This document shows, in pieces, positions 35,801 through 47,300 of a stretch of DNA of 64,000 bases. Made by a program: the position numbers and the translations under genes. The notes below the pieces were generated by a model. That model did no database searches. It worked only from the letters and a program-made list of their open reading frames with translations, and was not told the DNA's origin. Position 1 is the first letter of the stretch. Each line of letters opens with the position of its first letter. The DNA is from Daedaleopsis sinensis (Eukaryota > Basidiomycota > Agaricomycetes > Polyporales > Polyporaceae): positions 744,001-808,000 of the forward strand of contig CM066311.1 of NCBI GenBank assembly GCA_033807695.1. The letters are read 5' to 3'.

Positions 35801-38800
35801 CAAAACAGGGCTGCCTCGGTCCCGGAGCGGCCGGAATGTCGGAACGGCCGCAACGCTTCCTTTGGCCGCACCCGTCCCGAGCCCGGAATGCGCGCGCCCG
35901 ACTGCCGATAATGTGGGAGCCGTCGGGGGGCCAACGCGACGCCCCTTGCCCCTCTGCTCGGCGCCGCGGGACGCGCTGCGGCGAACGTGAGACGGCGTGC
36001 CCATGTACGTGCGCCGCGCCCGCGTCGAGGTTTCGAGAGCGTTCCACCGCGCGCGCGGAATCCGTCGAGCCGTCGCGCTCTGGGCCACGGGCGACCGTCA
36101 AAGTGTCCGGATCCGTCTTCGAACCTCGGATTCGGGCTCGGATTCGAATGCGCTACTTACGCGGACGGGGTATGCGGGGCGACGCGTCTCTTTGTCTATC
36201 GCGAGCGTGCGAGCGCGGCTCGTGCCAGTACGTACCGCGGCAGTCCGAGCGGGTGCGTGCTGCAGGTCCGGAGACTGCTCGTGCCGGCTCGTCGTCCGGA
36301 TAAGGACTGCGCACCGCTCAGCGTGCGCATGCGAGCGCGCGCTCCGCCCGCCCGACGTACCGTAATGGCCGCTGATATGGAACTCCTGCAGGTGAAAGCA
36401 GGAAGGCGTGGTGGCGGAGAAGGCATTCTTCGCGCGCTCGGCGAGCCCGCTGCGGTGACGGGGTGACAGGGCAGCTGCACGTACGTCGTCGTACGCGTAT
36501 CGCGAGCTCGAGCTCTCAGTTCGAAGCTGCGGAAGTTCTTCGTTCCGCTTCGGGTCGACGCTTGACCAGGACCGTCGACGTTCGGCCAGCGCAGGAGCCT
36601 ACACGTTGCCATGCGAGTGCCTGGATGCAGGTGGATATGTACGCAGTACGTACGACTGCCGCGCCGCCGATACTACCACTGATGCTCTTCAAGTTCCTGC
36701 AGTTTCGCGGATCGGGCAGCGGCTGTCGCGCCCCGGACGTCATCCAACATATGTGCGCATGCTACAGGTACGTATATAGTATGTATGATCGGTGACGTTG
36801 ACGACTGCAGGCAAGGGCAATAGCATGTCGTGGATGGGCCGACCGGTCTGCGCGGCGGGCCGTGGCCCCCGTGTTAGCTCACTGCGCGGTCGGCAGTCGC
36901 AGTCTCTCGGACAGACGTGGCCCGGGCACAGAGCCCCGCATCGACAGCCTTAACGAGTATACGGCAGGGCACACGCCCCGCGCCTCGAGGCCGCGAAAAC
37001 GGGGCAGCGAGTGCCGAATCCGACGTCGGCGGGCCCGCGGGCTGAGCCTGCCCAACGCATCTCGTCAAGTGCTCGCCGCGAGCCGCGAGCTGTCGTAAGT
37101 CCGGGATGATTTAGATTGATGCGCAAACGTGCCCGGACGGGCGTGCGGGGTCTCGGTCGTACTTCGTAAGCGGTCCTGTCCTGCTTGATTCTCTCCTTCA
37201 ACTTGTCCACGGCCTGCGCGTTGGGTCCCGTACGTTCTGCGGAACGTTCGACAGCAGGGGACCGGGCGGGTGGGGATGAGACTGTTCGTGATAAATGCGC
37301 TACATACACTGATCACAGAAGGATGAGTGCTGTAAGTACATAATTCGGTAAGAGTCTAGAACTTCAACTCATACATCCATGGCCCCCATCACCGGTCGGC
37401 ACGGGATGCGGGGTAGAACCGGACATAAGGGGAGAACATGATTATACATAAGTACATACTGGACCCTCGAACGGGAACACCTGGCTGCTGGCAGTGAGAC
37501 TATGGCACTCTGAGCGTGAAAACATTGATGCTGCACGAACCGTCTGACCAGTTCTGAACCACCCAGTGGCAAGTATGTAGACTTCCGGATCCCCTCCCCG
37601 CACACGTCGCCGTCGCGATCAGCATATTACGTGCATATGGCAGGAGCCTGCGGCCGCGCGCGTGGATCAGAACGCAGCGCTAGCTGCCGATGCGCGAGCG
37701 ACGGAGTCTCGTAGGGTGTCTGTGTGTAAGTGCGGCGCAACGGGACGCACGCCCGCGGCACGAGGCGGACGACTACCGGTCTGACAAGTGCAGCTGCCAG
37801 CTGGCCACTGCACACATACTGCTGATAAATTGAGACTCAGAGCCATCTGCCGATCGTGCATCGTGCATCGTGCATCAATGCCATGGAAGTATCGTGGATC
37901 GCGGTCGAGACGACCGATCCCAGTGTCCGGTGACTTAGTATGTGGTCTAAGGATCGGGATTTGCGAACGCAAGCTGCGCTTGCGCGATGCCGCGACGTAG
38001 CATGCTATCTAGTAGGCAATCCCAGGGCGCGCGAATTGCACCTGTCCAAGAGCTCGATGCTGCACATACCCACTGAGCAGCGAAATTAAAGTGCGCTCAC
38101 ATGCAACAGATGCTCACCTCAGCCTCAGGCTCAAGCTTCAAACTTCCGACTTGGATCTCAGCAGTGCAAACAGCGGCACACTGAGGCTTATGAGGTCTGG
38201 TTGTGAAGAGCGTGAGGCGGTATATTCAGCGGGTGTACTACGTGCACGTGCGCGATGCAGAGACGGGGAGATAGATAGGATGTAAACACAGCGCAGCACA
38301 ACAGAGCCACAGAGCGATGCAAAGGGGGAGTCGGAGCCGGAGGCGACGACCAGGTATGCTAGACGGGCTAGTAGATGGGAGGGGGAAGAGGAAGAGGAAG
38401 TGTGGCGCGCGAGGGGAGGGGGCGGGGACGCGATGCGGGGAATGCGGGGGAGGGCTCAACCCGAGTAGTAATGAGGAGCAGTAAAGTTGTTGGGAGAGGC
38501 GTAAAGACGTACAACAGGGAGACGGGGACATGCGCGGGCGATGAGTAAGGTAGTGATACATGTAGCACGGAACAGCAGTCCACTGGTAGTACACGTTGGG
38601 GATGGGCATGGGCATGCATGATGTCATGGCGGGGCGCGACGCGGAACTCGGACACGGGGCGTGGGCGTGGGCGTGGAGGACGGCGGGGGGCGGGGGCGAC
38701 GAGAGCGAGCGGGTGCGGCGCCGGGCGCGCGGACTGTAGAAGTACTTTTCGACACCTTGTTGTCGACGACGTCCGATGCGCCCACAAGAGAATAGGATCC

Positions 38801-38886
38801 GCGCGCGCGGCGCGGCGGACCGTCGCTCGTCGAAGGGAAGAGGGCAGGAGAGGAGAGGGGCAAGCAATCTATGGGGCGGTCTGCAG
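29892..38886. other. Nine-kilobase gene-poor region
   Basis: I find no gene that I can support. Around 31150-31560 fragments such as LAYFVITV suggest a decayed membrane-protein gene, but frames break repeatedly. A 17-nt palindrome (ACAGTATA-T-TATACTGT) lies at 30569-30585. From about 35300 to 36800 the sequence is very CpG-rich and long frames are open on both strands at once, for example 35322-35990 plus and 35549-36088 minus. This is expected from composition and gives no preferred frame. A short (GTGCATC)3 repeat sits near 37857. The right end is the 3' flank of the dehydrogenase gene. Confidence 0.4.
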
Positions 38887-40223
38887 TCATTGCGACTCGA
38901 CCATGACTTTGAGGACCATGTTCCCGGCGTCGTCGCGCCCGCGCGCGAGGAGCTCGAACGCGCGTGCGGTCTCGGAGAGCGGGAAGCGGTGCGTGATGAT
39001 CTTCTCGATGTTCGGGAGCTTGCCCGAGGCGAGGAGCGCGAGCGCGGCGGGGTATGTGTGCGCGTAGCGGAAGGAGCCGTGGATGTCGACCTCACGCGTC
39101 GCGGCGGCGGAGAGCGGGAGCGTGACGTTGCGCGCGCCCATGCCGACGAGCATGACCTTGCCGCCGGTGACGGCGGCGTGGATCGACATCTGGATGCACG
39201 GCTCGGCCCCAGTGCACTCGAAGACGACGTCGAAGCCGTCGGGCATGTCGAACTCGGCGAGCGCGGCGGAGATGGTGTCCTTTGCGCGGCGGAGCTGCTC
39301 GTCGGTGGTCTTGGCCTTGTCTGCGATGGGGAGGCAGTAGACCTGCTCGGCGAAGCCGTTCTTGAGCGCGAAGTCGAGGCGGGTCTGGTTGATGTCGATG
39401 GCGACGACGCGGGTGGCGCCGTACGACTTGGCGAGTGCACATGCGAGGAGACCGATGGCACCGACGCCGAAGACGAGGACGGTCGAGCGGGAGCCGGGGG
39501 TGAGCTCTGCGCGCCTGGATGCGTGGAGGAGGACGGAGAGGGGTTCTGCGAGGGCGGCTTGCTCAAAGGAGCAGCTGTCGGGTAATCTGCGCAAAGACGC
39601 CGGGGTAAGCGAAAATGTTAACACGTGGGGAGAGATAGAAGACGGCGGGGTGATGGTGGGAGGGGAAGCATCGGAGGAACCGGAGGAAGAGGGATAAGAG
39701 GGCGAGTGTGTAGGATACTCACGGGTGGAGGACGTGTGCGGGGTGGTTCATGCGCTCCTGGAGGGTACCGTCGGAATGGGGGAATGTTTTTGCGCTGCTG
39801 CAGAAGCGCATGTTCTTGCAGAGGTTGTAGCGGCCCTTTGCGCAGTAGGAGCAGTTGTTGCACATGATGCCGGCCTCGATGGCTACTCGCTGGCCGGGAA
39901 CGAGGTTCTTGACGCCTGGGCCGACGGCGGTGACGATGCCTGCTGCTTCGTGACCGAGGACGAGGGGGGCCTGGACGACGAAGTCGCCGTTACGTCCGTG
40001 GGCCCAGTAGTGGACTGTGGAGGGGAAGATGTGAGCATGGAAAAAGAAGTAGCGGATAAAGGAGGACGGAAGACTGACGATCGCTGCCGCAGAGGCCGGT
40101 GGACATTACGGCGACCTGAGCCTGGCCCTGGTGTGGGGGCCAGAGGGTGCGCTCCTCGACGCGGAGGTCCTTTGCGCCATAGAGCACGGCTGCGTGGTGG
40201 GAAGGGAGGGCGATGGGAGACAT
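38887..40223 (-). CDS. Zinc-dependent polyol dehydrogenase (xylitol/sorbitol dehydrogenase type)
   Basis: Exons on the minus strand are 40223-40079, 40014-39723 and 39586-38887, giving 378 residues, the usual size for the medium-chain dehydrogenase family. The catalytic zinc site is in GLCGSDLHYW and in GHEAAG. Four Cys for structural zinc are seen in CNNCSYCAKGRYNLC. The Rossmann motif is VFGVGAIGLLACALA with an acidic VVAIDINQ, which favours NAD over NADP. The family oxidises xylitol, sorbitol or L-arabinitol to ketoses in the cytosol. The substrate cannot be fixed from the sequence. The first donor is GTCAGT, which is weak but gives the expected SDLHYW junction. A TATAAAG box lies at 40297-40291 on this strand. 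The gene is divergent from a short-chain dehydrogenase. Confidence 0.93.
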
Positions 40224-40694
40224 GGCGTGGCGGGGTGCGGATGAGAGCGGAGGGGGCGGGCTGTGGAAAGTGTGGACGACGACGACCACACTTTATAGCC
40301 CGAACCAAGCTTCGAGTCTCGTGAGGAGCGCGTTCGTCCGTCCCCGTCCTCCTCGAGCGAGCCCCGGTCCGACCCTCCGCCTCGTTGATCGACTCCTGCT
40401 TAGTCAGCTGCAGGACCCTGAACTCCTCTCCGTCCTCGTCCTTATCGTATTCACTCCATTTCGCCCAAATCTCCTCTCCAGTCTCTCTGCCGCGACTCTC
40501 ACACATTCGGATGTCCGTCCCGCCCTGCCGACCCGGGGAAATACCCGGTCTGGGGTACCAGCTCCCAGAGTCCTCCTCCTCCCGCCCACTTCATAAATCT
40601 CGCCCCCCCGCGCGATGCCCGCCCCGACACCCCCGACAGCGTCGTCCGACTCACCACACACGCCCAGCTCGCCGTCGTAGACAGCGCACTCGCC
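40224..40694. promoter_or_regulatory. Shared divergent promoter region
   Basis: 471 bp separate the start codons of the polyol dehydrogenase (minus) and the short-chain dehydrogenase (plus). A TATAAAG box serves the minus gene (40291-40297, reverse complement). The middle is C/T-rich towards the plus gene. Co-regulation by a common element is possible but no known site is recognised. Confidence 0.5.
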
Positions 40695-43600
40695 ATGGAG
40701 CCCTCTCCCGCTCTCCCAGCGCTCCAGCTCTTCTCGCTCGCAGGCCAAAACGTGCTCATCACAGGCGCCACCCGCGGTATGTTCTTCTCCTGCGCACAAT
40801 TCTGTGCGCATATAGCCACCCCGTGCTCACCCAGAGCCCTTCACTTGTCTGCACCAGGCATCGGTGCTGCCTGTGCCGTCGCACTTGCCGAGGCCGGTGC
40901 CAGCATCTGTCTCGTCCGACGCCCCGGCTCGACCAACGACGAGACCGCCAGTGCCATTTCTGCACTCGGGGCCACCGTCAAAACCGTAGAATGCGACCTC
41001 GCCGACCTTGCTGCCGTCAAGGGCCTTTTCCAGCTCGCCCTTGACGCCATGGGCGGAGAGATCCATGTTCTCGTCAACTGCGCTGGAATCCAGCGGAGAT
41101 CTCCGGCCGTCCAGTTCTCCGAATCCGACTGGGATGATGTACGTCTTTCCTATTTCCTAGCTCCCACCTGCCCCCCGTGCCTCTCGGCCTTTTTACAACT
41201 CTCGTTTTTCATTTCATGTTTTGACTTGTTGCTGACGTGTGTTTCTGCCTTCCTCCTCTCTGCCGTCTCTCCGTCCTTTTCCTCGGATCTACCAACCGTC
41301 CGTTTCCGGCCGTCGCACATCATCTATCGTCGTCCACACCATCTCAACGCCTCACCTCCCGCTAACTTGGCACCGTCGCCTTATCGGCCACCGCTTCCAC
41401 CCCTTTCTACCCACACTACGTCCTTTCATACACTAACCTCCATCCTGGCCTCCTTCCTGCACGTGTTGCTCCCCGCCCGTGCTGGGAACATCGCCGTTCA
41501 TGTGGCCATCTTGGGCTACGTCACCTGCACACTCCTCTCTGGCCTTCCCGCACAAACCTCTACGGCCGTAACTCTGCATACCTCCTCTTATCGTCGCTTC
41601 CTCTCTATGGCGTGCTCTGGGTGATTCTCGACGGCCGCGCTCTGGTCACTCCACCCTCGTCGGGTCGCCCGTCGTTCGCACATCGCCGGACGCTTTCCGA
41701 CATGCTCGTCGTTGCCTATCGCACTCGCATCCCCCCAATGCGCATGTGCGCGGCCTCGCTCTCTGCTTCAATCCCGCCCACGACGCACCATATTCATCTC
41801 CCGCCCCACGACGCATCCCTTCCCCATACGTCCCTGCGCATCCGCCTCGCCGCAACGTCATGCACGTCAATACACCTCTCCCCCCACCGCATCGCTCTCG
41901 CGCACGCCCTTCGCTGATCACCGATCGCGGATCCTATCGCTGTGTCCCTGCACCGCAACTTCGCCGTGGGGCCTTGTCCTTCACCTCGCCCTCGCGATAC
42001 GTCACCGGGTCTCGCTCTCTGCACGCCCTATCCTTATCCGGCCCTGCCTCCGATCGTCGCTTTTCATACTCGCGCTTCGTACGTACGCACGCCGTGCAAC
42101 AACACCCATCCACGATCTGTGGCCGAACGCGCGCGCTTCCGAATTAACCCCGTCTCGCGTCGCCGCGCCTCCTGCCTGGCCACACCTTGTCCTGTTCCTA
42201 TTCCTATTCCTATTCCTATTCCCGTTCCCATTCCCGTCCCTGCGGCCACACTACCTCCCCACCCCTCGCTGCGGTGACACGAGCAGGTCCTCAATGTCAA
42301 TCTCAAGGCCGTCTGGCTGCTCTCGCAGGCCGCAGGCCAGCACATGGTCCCGCGCCGCCGGGGGAAGATCATCAACTTCTGCTCGCTGCTCACATTCCAG
42401 GTACGTGCCTGCCTCGCCAATCGTCTGCGCTCCCCCCCACTCGCACAGGGATCGCCCCCTCGCAATACCACTGACAATCATTCCATCTGGGTTCATCCTC
42501 CCTCTCTCCATTCCACCGTTCCACCATCACGGGCTCATTGTGCGACCGCGTGCAGGGCGGGCTCACGGTCCCCGCGTACGCCGCGGCCAAGGGCGCGCTC
42601 GGGCAGCTCACGAAGGCCCTCGCGAACGAGTGGAGCAAGGAGAACGTCCAGGTCAACGGCATCTGCCCCGGGTACATCGCGACCGACATGTGCGTCCCCC
42701 TCTCCCCTCTCCCCCCTTTCCCCCCTCTCTCCCTCGTTTTGTCTCTTGTCTTTCTCTCGTCTCTCTTTCTCGTCTCTCGGGGTTCCGACGCTCGAGCAGT
42801 TGCACGACTCTCGACTCTCGAGACCCGAGCCCCGAGCAGCTGCCCGTCTTCGTCTTCCCACACCCCGGTGTCGATCGCCGTGCGCGCATCAGCATCAGCA
42901 GGCCGTCGCCCCCGGGCCCCGGCGCCCGTTTTGCCTTTCGCGCACGTCTCCGGGCGGACGGTAGCCTTTAGGCTACTAGACTCGCCCGCCTGCGCACGCG
43001 TTTTCCCGCCCTGCCCTGCCCTGCCCTGTGCGTGGCGTGGCGTGGCGTTCTCGCACTCGAGCGTCGCCGCCGCTGCACCGTGCCCACGGGCGGGCGGGCG
43101 CTCGTGATTGTGTGCTGTGCTCGTCGGGCACGGCTCTACTGCCTACGAGCAGCTGCGTCCGTATCGGCCATCGAGGTAGTGAGGTGCCACGTGAGCGTGA
43201 GGTACATACACACTTAAGTGGGTAGAACGCTGACAAGCTCAGCTTGGCGTTCCCTGGCACATACTCCATCGCAACCCCCGTCCGTGGGGCCGCAGGACGC
43301 AGAACGCAGCGCCCCAATGCTCGCGCTCGAGGTTCTAGTGCCGAAATTTTCGTCGTCGTGCTAGCTCGCGCGGGAGCTCCGTGCCGCTGCGCGGCGCATC
43401 CCTGCGCCTGCGCGTGCTTCTAGGCGTCGTGCGTCGCGCGTACTTTGTTCCACACGCAAGGCAAGGTGCGATGGAACTCGCCGCGAACGCAAACACGTGT
43501 GATGCGCATGCCCGCCGCAGCGCCCCCCCTCGCGCGCTGCTCGCTCGCGCCATGCAAGGCATCCTCCGACGTCGGGACCCGGCCGCTGGGGTGTGCTTTG

Positions 43601-44320
43601 TTCCCATGCTGTCTCCGTGGTCCGAGATAGCTGGCGCACGGAGCCCCCCAGAGCAGTGCGGAAATTCGACCTCTGACCTCGTTAGGACTCTTTCGAGCCG
43701 CAGTCCGACCGTGCACTCCATTCCCGCATCATCCTCTTCCTCCCTTCTGTTCTGCTCTGCTCTGCTCTCGCTGTCCGCCGACACTAACGCTGACGCTAAT
43801 GCCGTGGCCGCCGCAGGAACGAGAAGCTGCTGCAGGACCCCGTGCGCCTGCGGCAGATCTCGGAGCGCATCCCCGCGGGGCGGTGGGGTGCGCCGCGCGA
43901 CTTCGCCGGCCCCGTCGTCTTCCTCGCGAGCGCCGCGAGCCAGTACGTGTGCGGCGAGCTGCTCGTCGTCGATGGGGTGCGTGCTCTCTCCCTCTCCCCT
44001 TCCCTCTTCTCTCTACTCTCTTCAATTCTTGCATTTCCCCCCTTCCCTCTATTTCCCTCTTCCCTCTATCTCCCTCCCTTCACTCGCCCCTCCTTTGCAT
44101 CTCGTCTTCCCGTCTTCGCGATCCACTGCGTGGGTTGCGCTGGGGAGGTGGGGCGGAGCCGGGCACGCGACCGCTGCGGGCCGGCGTGCGGTGCCCACGC
44201 TGTGGCTCCAGCTCTAGCGTGCCCGTGCCCGTGCTCGTGCCCGTGCCTGTATTCGTGTGTGTGACGGGGTGAAGGTGACGGGGTACTGACCGCGTCTCAC
44301 AGGGGTGGATGGGGCGGTGA
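40695..44320 (+). CDS. Short-chain dehydrogenase, 2-deoxy-D-gluconate 3-dehydrogenase (KduD-like) type
   Basis: Six exons in phase: 40695-40776, 40858-41138, 42287-42400, 42556-42689, 43817-43976 and 44303-44320, giving 262 residues, normal for a classical [14 protein letters not shown] (TGxxxGIG), DLADL, VNCAGI (NNAG position), the active-site Ser in NFCSLLTFQ, the Tyr/Lys pair in [11 protein letters not shown], and [12 protein letters not shown] are present. The C-terminal [23 protein letters not shown] is typical of the gluconate-type subgroup. It probably oxidises a keto-sugar acid or a related sugar with NAD(P). Two introns are about 1.13-1.15 kb and one is 326 nt, far above the 50-80 nt norm of the window. 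They are C/T-rich with simple repeats. The splice signals and phases nevertheless fit, and the joined product is a complete enzyme. Confidence 0.9.
42188..42240. repeat. CCTATT-type simple repeat within an intron
   Basis: Several near-perfect CCTATT/CCCGTT/CCCATT hexamers stand in tandem near the 3' end of the second intron of the short-chain dehydrogenase gene. Confidence 0.8.
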
Positions 44321-47300
44321 ACGCGCTAGAAGACGCAGACCGGGACGGGTCCTGGCGAAAGGAAGGAACTTGCGCATGCAAAGGAAGGAATGCGAAGAAC
44401 ACAGACCCGCGCAGGCTGAGGCAGAAAGCGGAGAATCACTGTTGCTGTAAATTTGTACCCCGTGTTGCGATCACCAATGCTGAGTCGCTGACACTACATG
44501 TGTGAACGTCGTTTGGGCACGAACACCCAGTCGGTGCAGTAGCTGGTGTGTACGTATGTATCAGCAACTCGCTCGAACCTTAGCGTTCAGTTGAGGACCG
44601 TACGACTTCGCGAACGTCGACGTGCTCGCGTACGCGCACGGTGCCGTACCGTACGCCCCTTCTCCACCGGCTAGACGTCACACGCTCCACCGCGTCCACA
44701 GCGCGACAAATAGTGCACCATAGGCAGGTAAGTACGTACCTGCGGCACGCATATGCCCCATCGGCGGTCGGGTCCTCGGTGCGCAGACACGAAGGCGACT
44801 CCATGCTCGAAGGCACCCCTCTCCATCCGACCCCAGCATTACCCCCCGTTACTCACAACTTTGTACTTACTTACAGCCTACAGCTTGCGACGCGCGCTCC
44901 TGACCCGGGACCCCCCTGGCGAGCCGCGGGTGCCAAGCGGGATGATCGAGAGGCGGTGAGGCGCACCACCCCCGCCCCACCACCCACCGGAAGCCGGGCC
45001 CGAGATCCTGCACGAGGAGGAATCTGCGAGATCGCGCGTGCGATGCAGGCAGTTTGGAAGTGATGGCGAATGTACAGTTAATGTACTCACCCGTGCACAA
45101 GCCGCCCGCCGCATGTGCATGAACGCACACCCCAGCCAATTGTCTCCCATTGTCCCGTCGAGGCTCGCGGCTCGCGGCTTGCGGCTTGCGGTGGTCGGGC
45201 GCGGTCGAGGTGGGGCGGTGGTCGAGGCCTGCGTGGCGCTGTTTAATGCATGATGTCTGCCGCCTGCGCGCCGCGTGGATCAGAATCTCTACGAATCTCT
45301 CCCCGCCGGTCTCTAGTTTGGACTTCAAGTTTGAGGGCGGCCATTAATTATGACTTTCAAGGGTCTGGGGGGCGGGGGCGGGCCGCGCGGTGCGGTGCGG
45401 TTAGAGCAATGTTAATGATGTGTAATTGTTAGACCGGCTGCACGATGTACCGTGCGCTCACCCCATCGTAAGTATTGTTTGGCGGTCTATAGACAATAGC
45501 GTCAGGGACCGGAGGTTGTGCATTGTGCTGGGATCCTTGGTGAACACGGCCGAGCAGTACAACAGCCTACCGCTGGCCGTTACGGATCATGGGTCACAGA
45601 TTGGGGAAATTTGCGTGATATTAAGCGAGGGTCCACGGAGGTCCACAACATCATGGCCAGTGCGCTGAGCACACGGAACACGGCCCGACCACGGATATTC
45701 GGTGTGGGCAAATAAAATGGACATCTTCCATGTTGTTGTTCTTTCGGGCACCGATGTTTCAGAAAATATGCAGACGGCAGCGGCGGTCGGGGCGGCTCAC
45801 GGTATTTGGTTAAATCACGATGCCCGTGACCTCCGGGTACATTTCCCGCCAAGTCGGCAGCTTGCAAGACGTACGTGGAGGCGGGATACACCTGTGTAGG
45901 AATATGCGGATTTAGGGTACTAATTACGACTAGTATGTAGGACTGTGGACTCACCCTGGACTCAGCTGTCCGCTCGCCGCGATGCATGTTTGCCTGGATG
46001 GACGGGATTCAAACACACATATCATTATATCACTAACACCGCTACACGGTGAGCTATAATTCGCAGTACTGACCTACGGAGCCGACTCTAAGTAAACCCC
46101 GACGTGTAGGCTGTGGCAGGGTGGATACGGGACCGGGGAGGTCGTCCCGGTCGTCCGACGTGCCTCTACTGAACACCACAAGCCACAAGCCACACGCCAC
46201 AAACGGCAATGCAGTGCCACGCACCCGCGGCGGCCTCGAACAAGTACTTGATCTCGATTTCGGTGCGCAGTCGCTCGACCTGGGTCAACCTGGGTCGACA
46301 ACGATGCGTGACGGTCCGGCGAGGAACAGCCCGCGGGCCGCAACGCTAGCGACAAGTCACCACGTACATCTATGGGAATAATATCTGCGAGCGACGGGGC
46401 TCTGGTCATCCGTCCAGGTGCTCGCTCTGCATAGCGGCAGGATGAGCGGGATTATTTATTCTCTGCCGAACGGCCGTGAACTGCATGAAGCCGGGCACAG
46501 CTGGGGGACCTAGACAGCACTCTGGTGTTCCGGTCTACCGTTTGCCACCAGGTCGCAGGCAAGGTCCAAGCCGGCTGACGCTGTGGTTGTTACATGGTCC
46601 ACAGTTCAAACGTTGAACGTTCACGGCTAGAGTCACTCTCCCGCGAAGGATGCTCTGTGGCGTTAGGGATTTGAAAACGAAGAACAGCACATGCGCGGCC
46701 GAGCTGAGCTTCCGCGCAGAGAGCTCGCAAACGTAAACGCAAAAGCAAACGCAAATGTTAACGCAAAGCACAACCGCACACACGGAAGGCATCTGAGTTC
46801 GAGTTCGAACCGCTGTCATGTACGGCCTGCCCGCGAGGTGGATGCCCTCCCCACCGTTCGATGCGGGCTGGGATGTGAGCGGGCTCCCGACGGCTGCCGT
46901 GCCCACACCTCTCCACCCCAGGGCCGTGGACGGGACCTAGGCAGATCGTGCGTATCGTGTTCCAGCCGAGCGCTGAGACGACTATCTCTGCAGCGAAGAC
47001 AAACCATGTGGGCCCTGGGACGCCGATGTGCAACCCCCTGTTCTCGTGGGCCCCGCGGAAGACACCGAGAAGCTGAGACGACGATGCGCGAACGGATCCA
47101 GTTCCAGTCGCACGCACGCACTACGCGAACGATCGCGGTATGCATTTGCGAGAGCGACGATGCGAAGACGCGCACGGATGGCCGTGGATGTCTACGGACC
47201 CCGGACGTGCGTGCGGATGCAGAGGGCCTTTGTGCGTCGTACACTTCTTGCCAGGGATCTCCCGCCCACTGCAGGCCTGGGACGGCTTCAGCTTCTCCTT

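Noticed and set aside
35322..35990. 222-residue open frame
   Set aside because: Equally long frames are open on the opposite strand; Arg/Ser/Pro-rich product without any recognisable domain or splice pattern.
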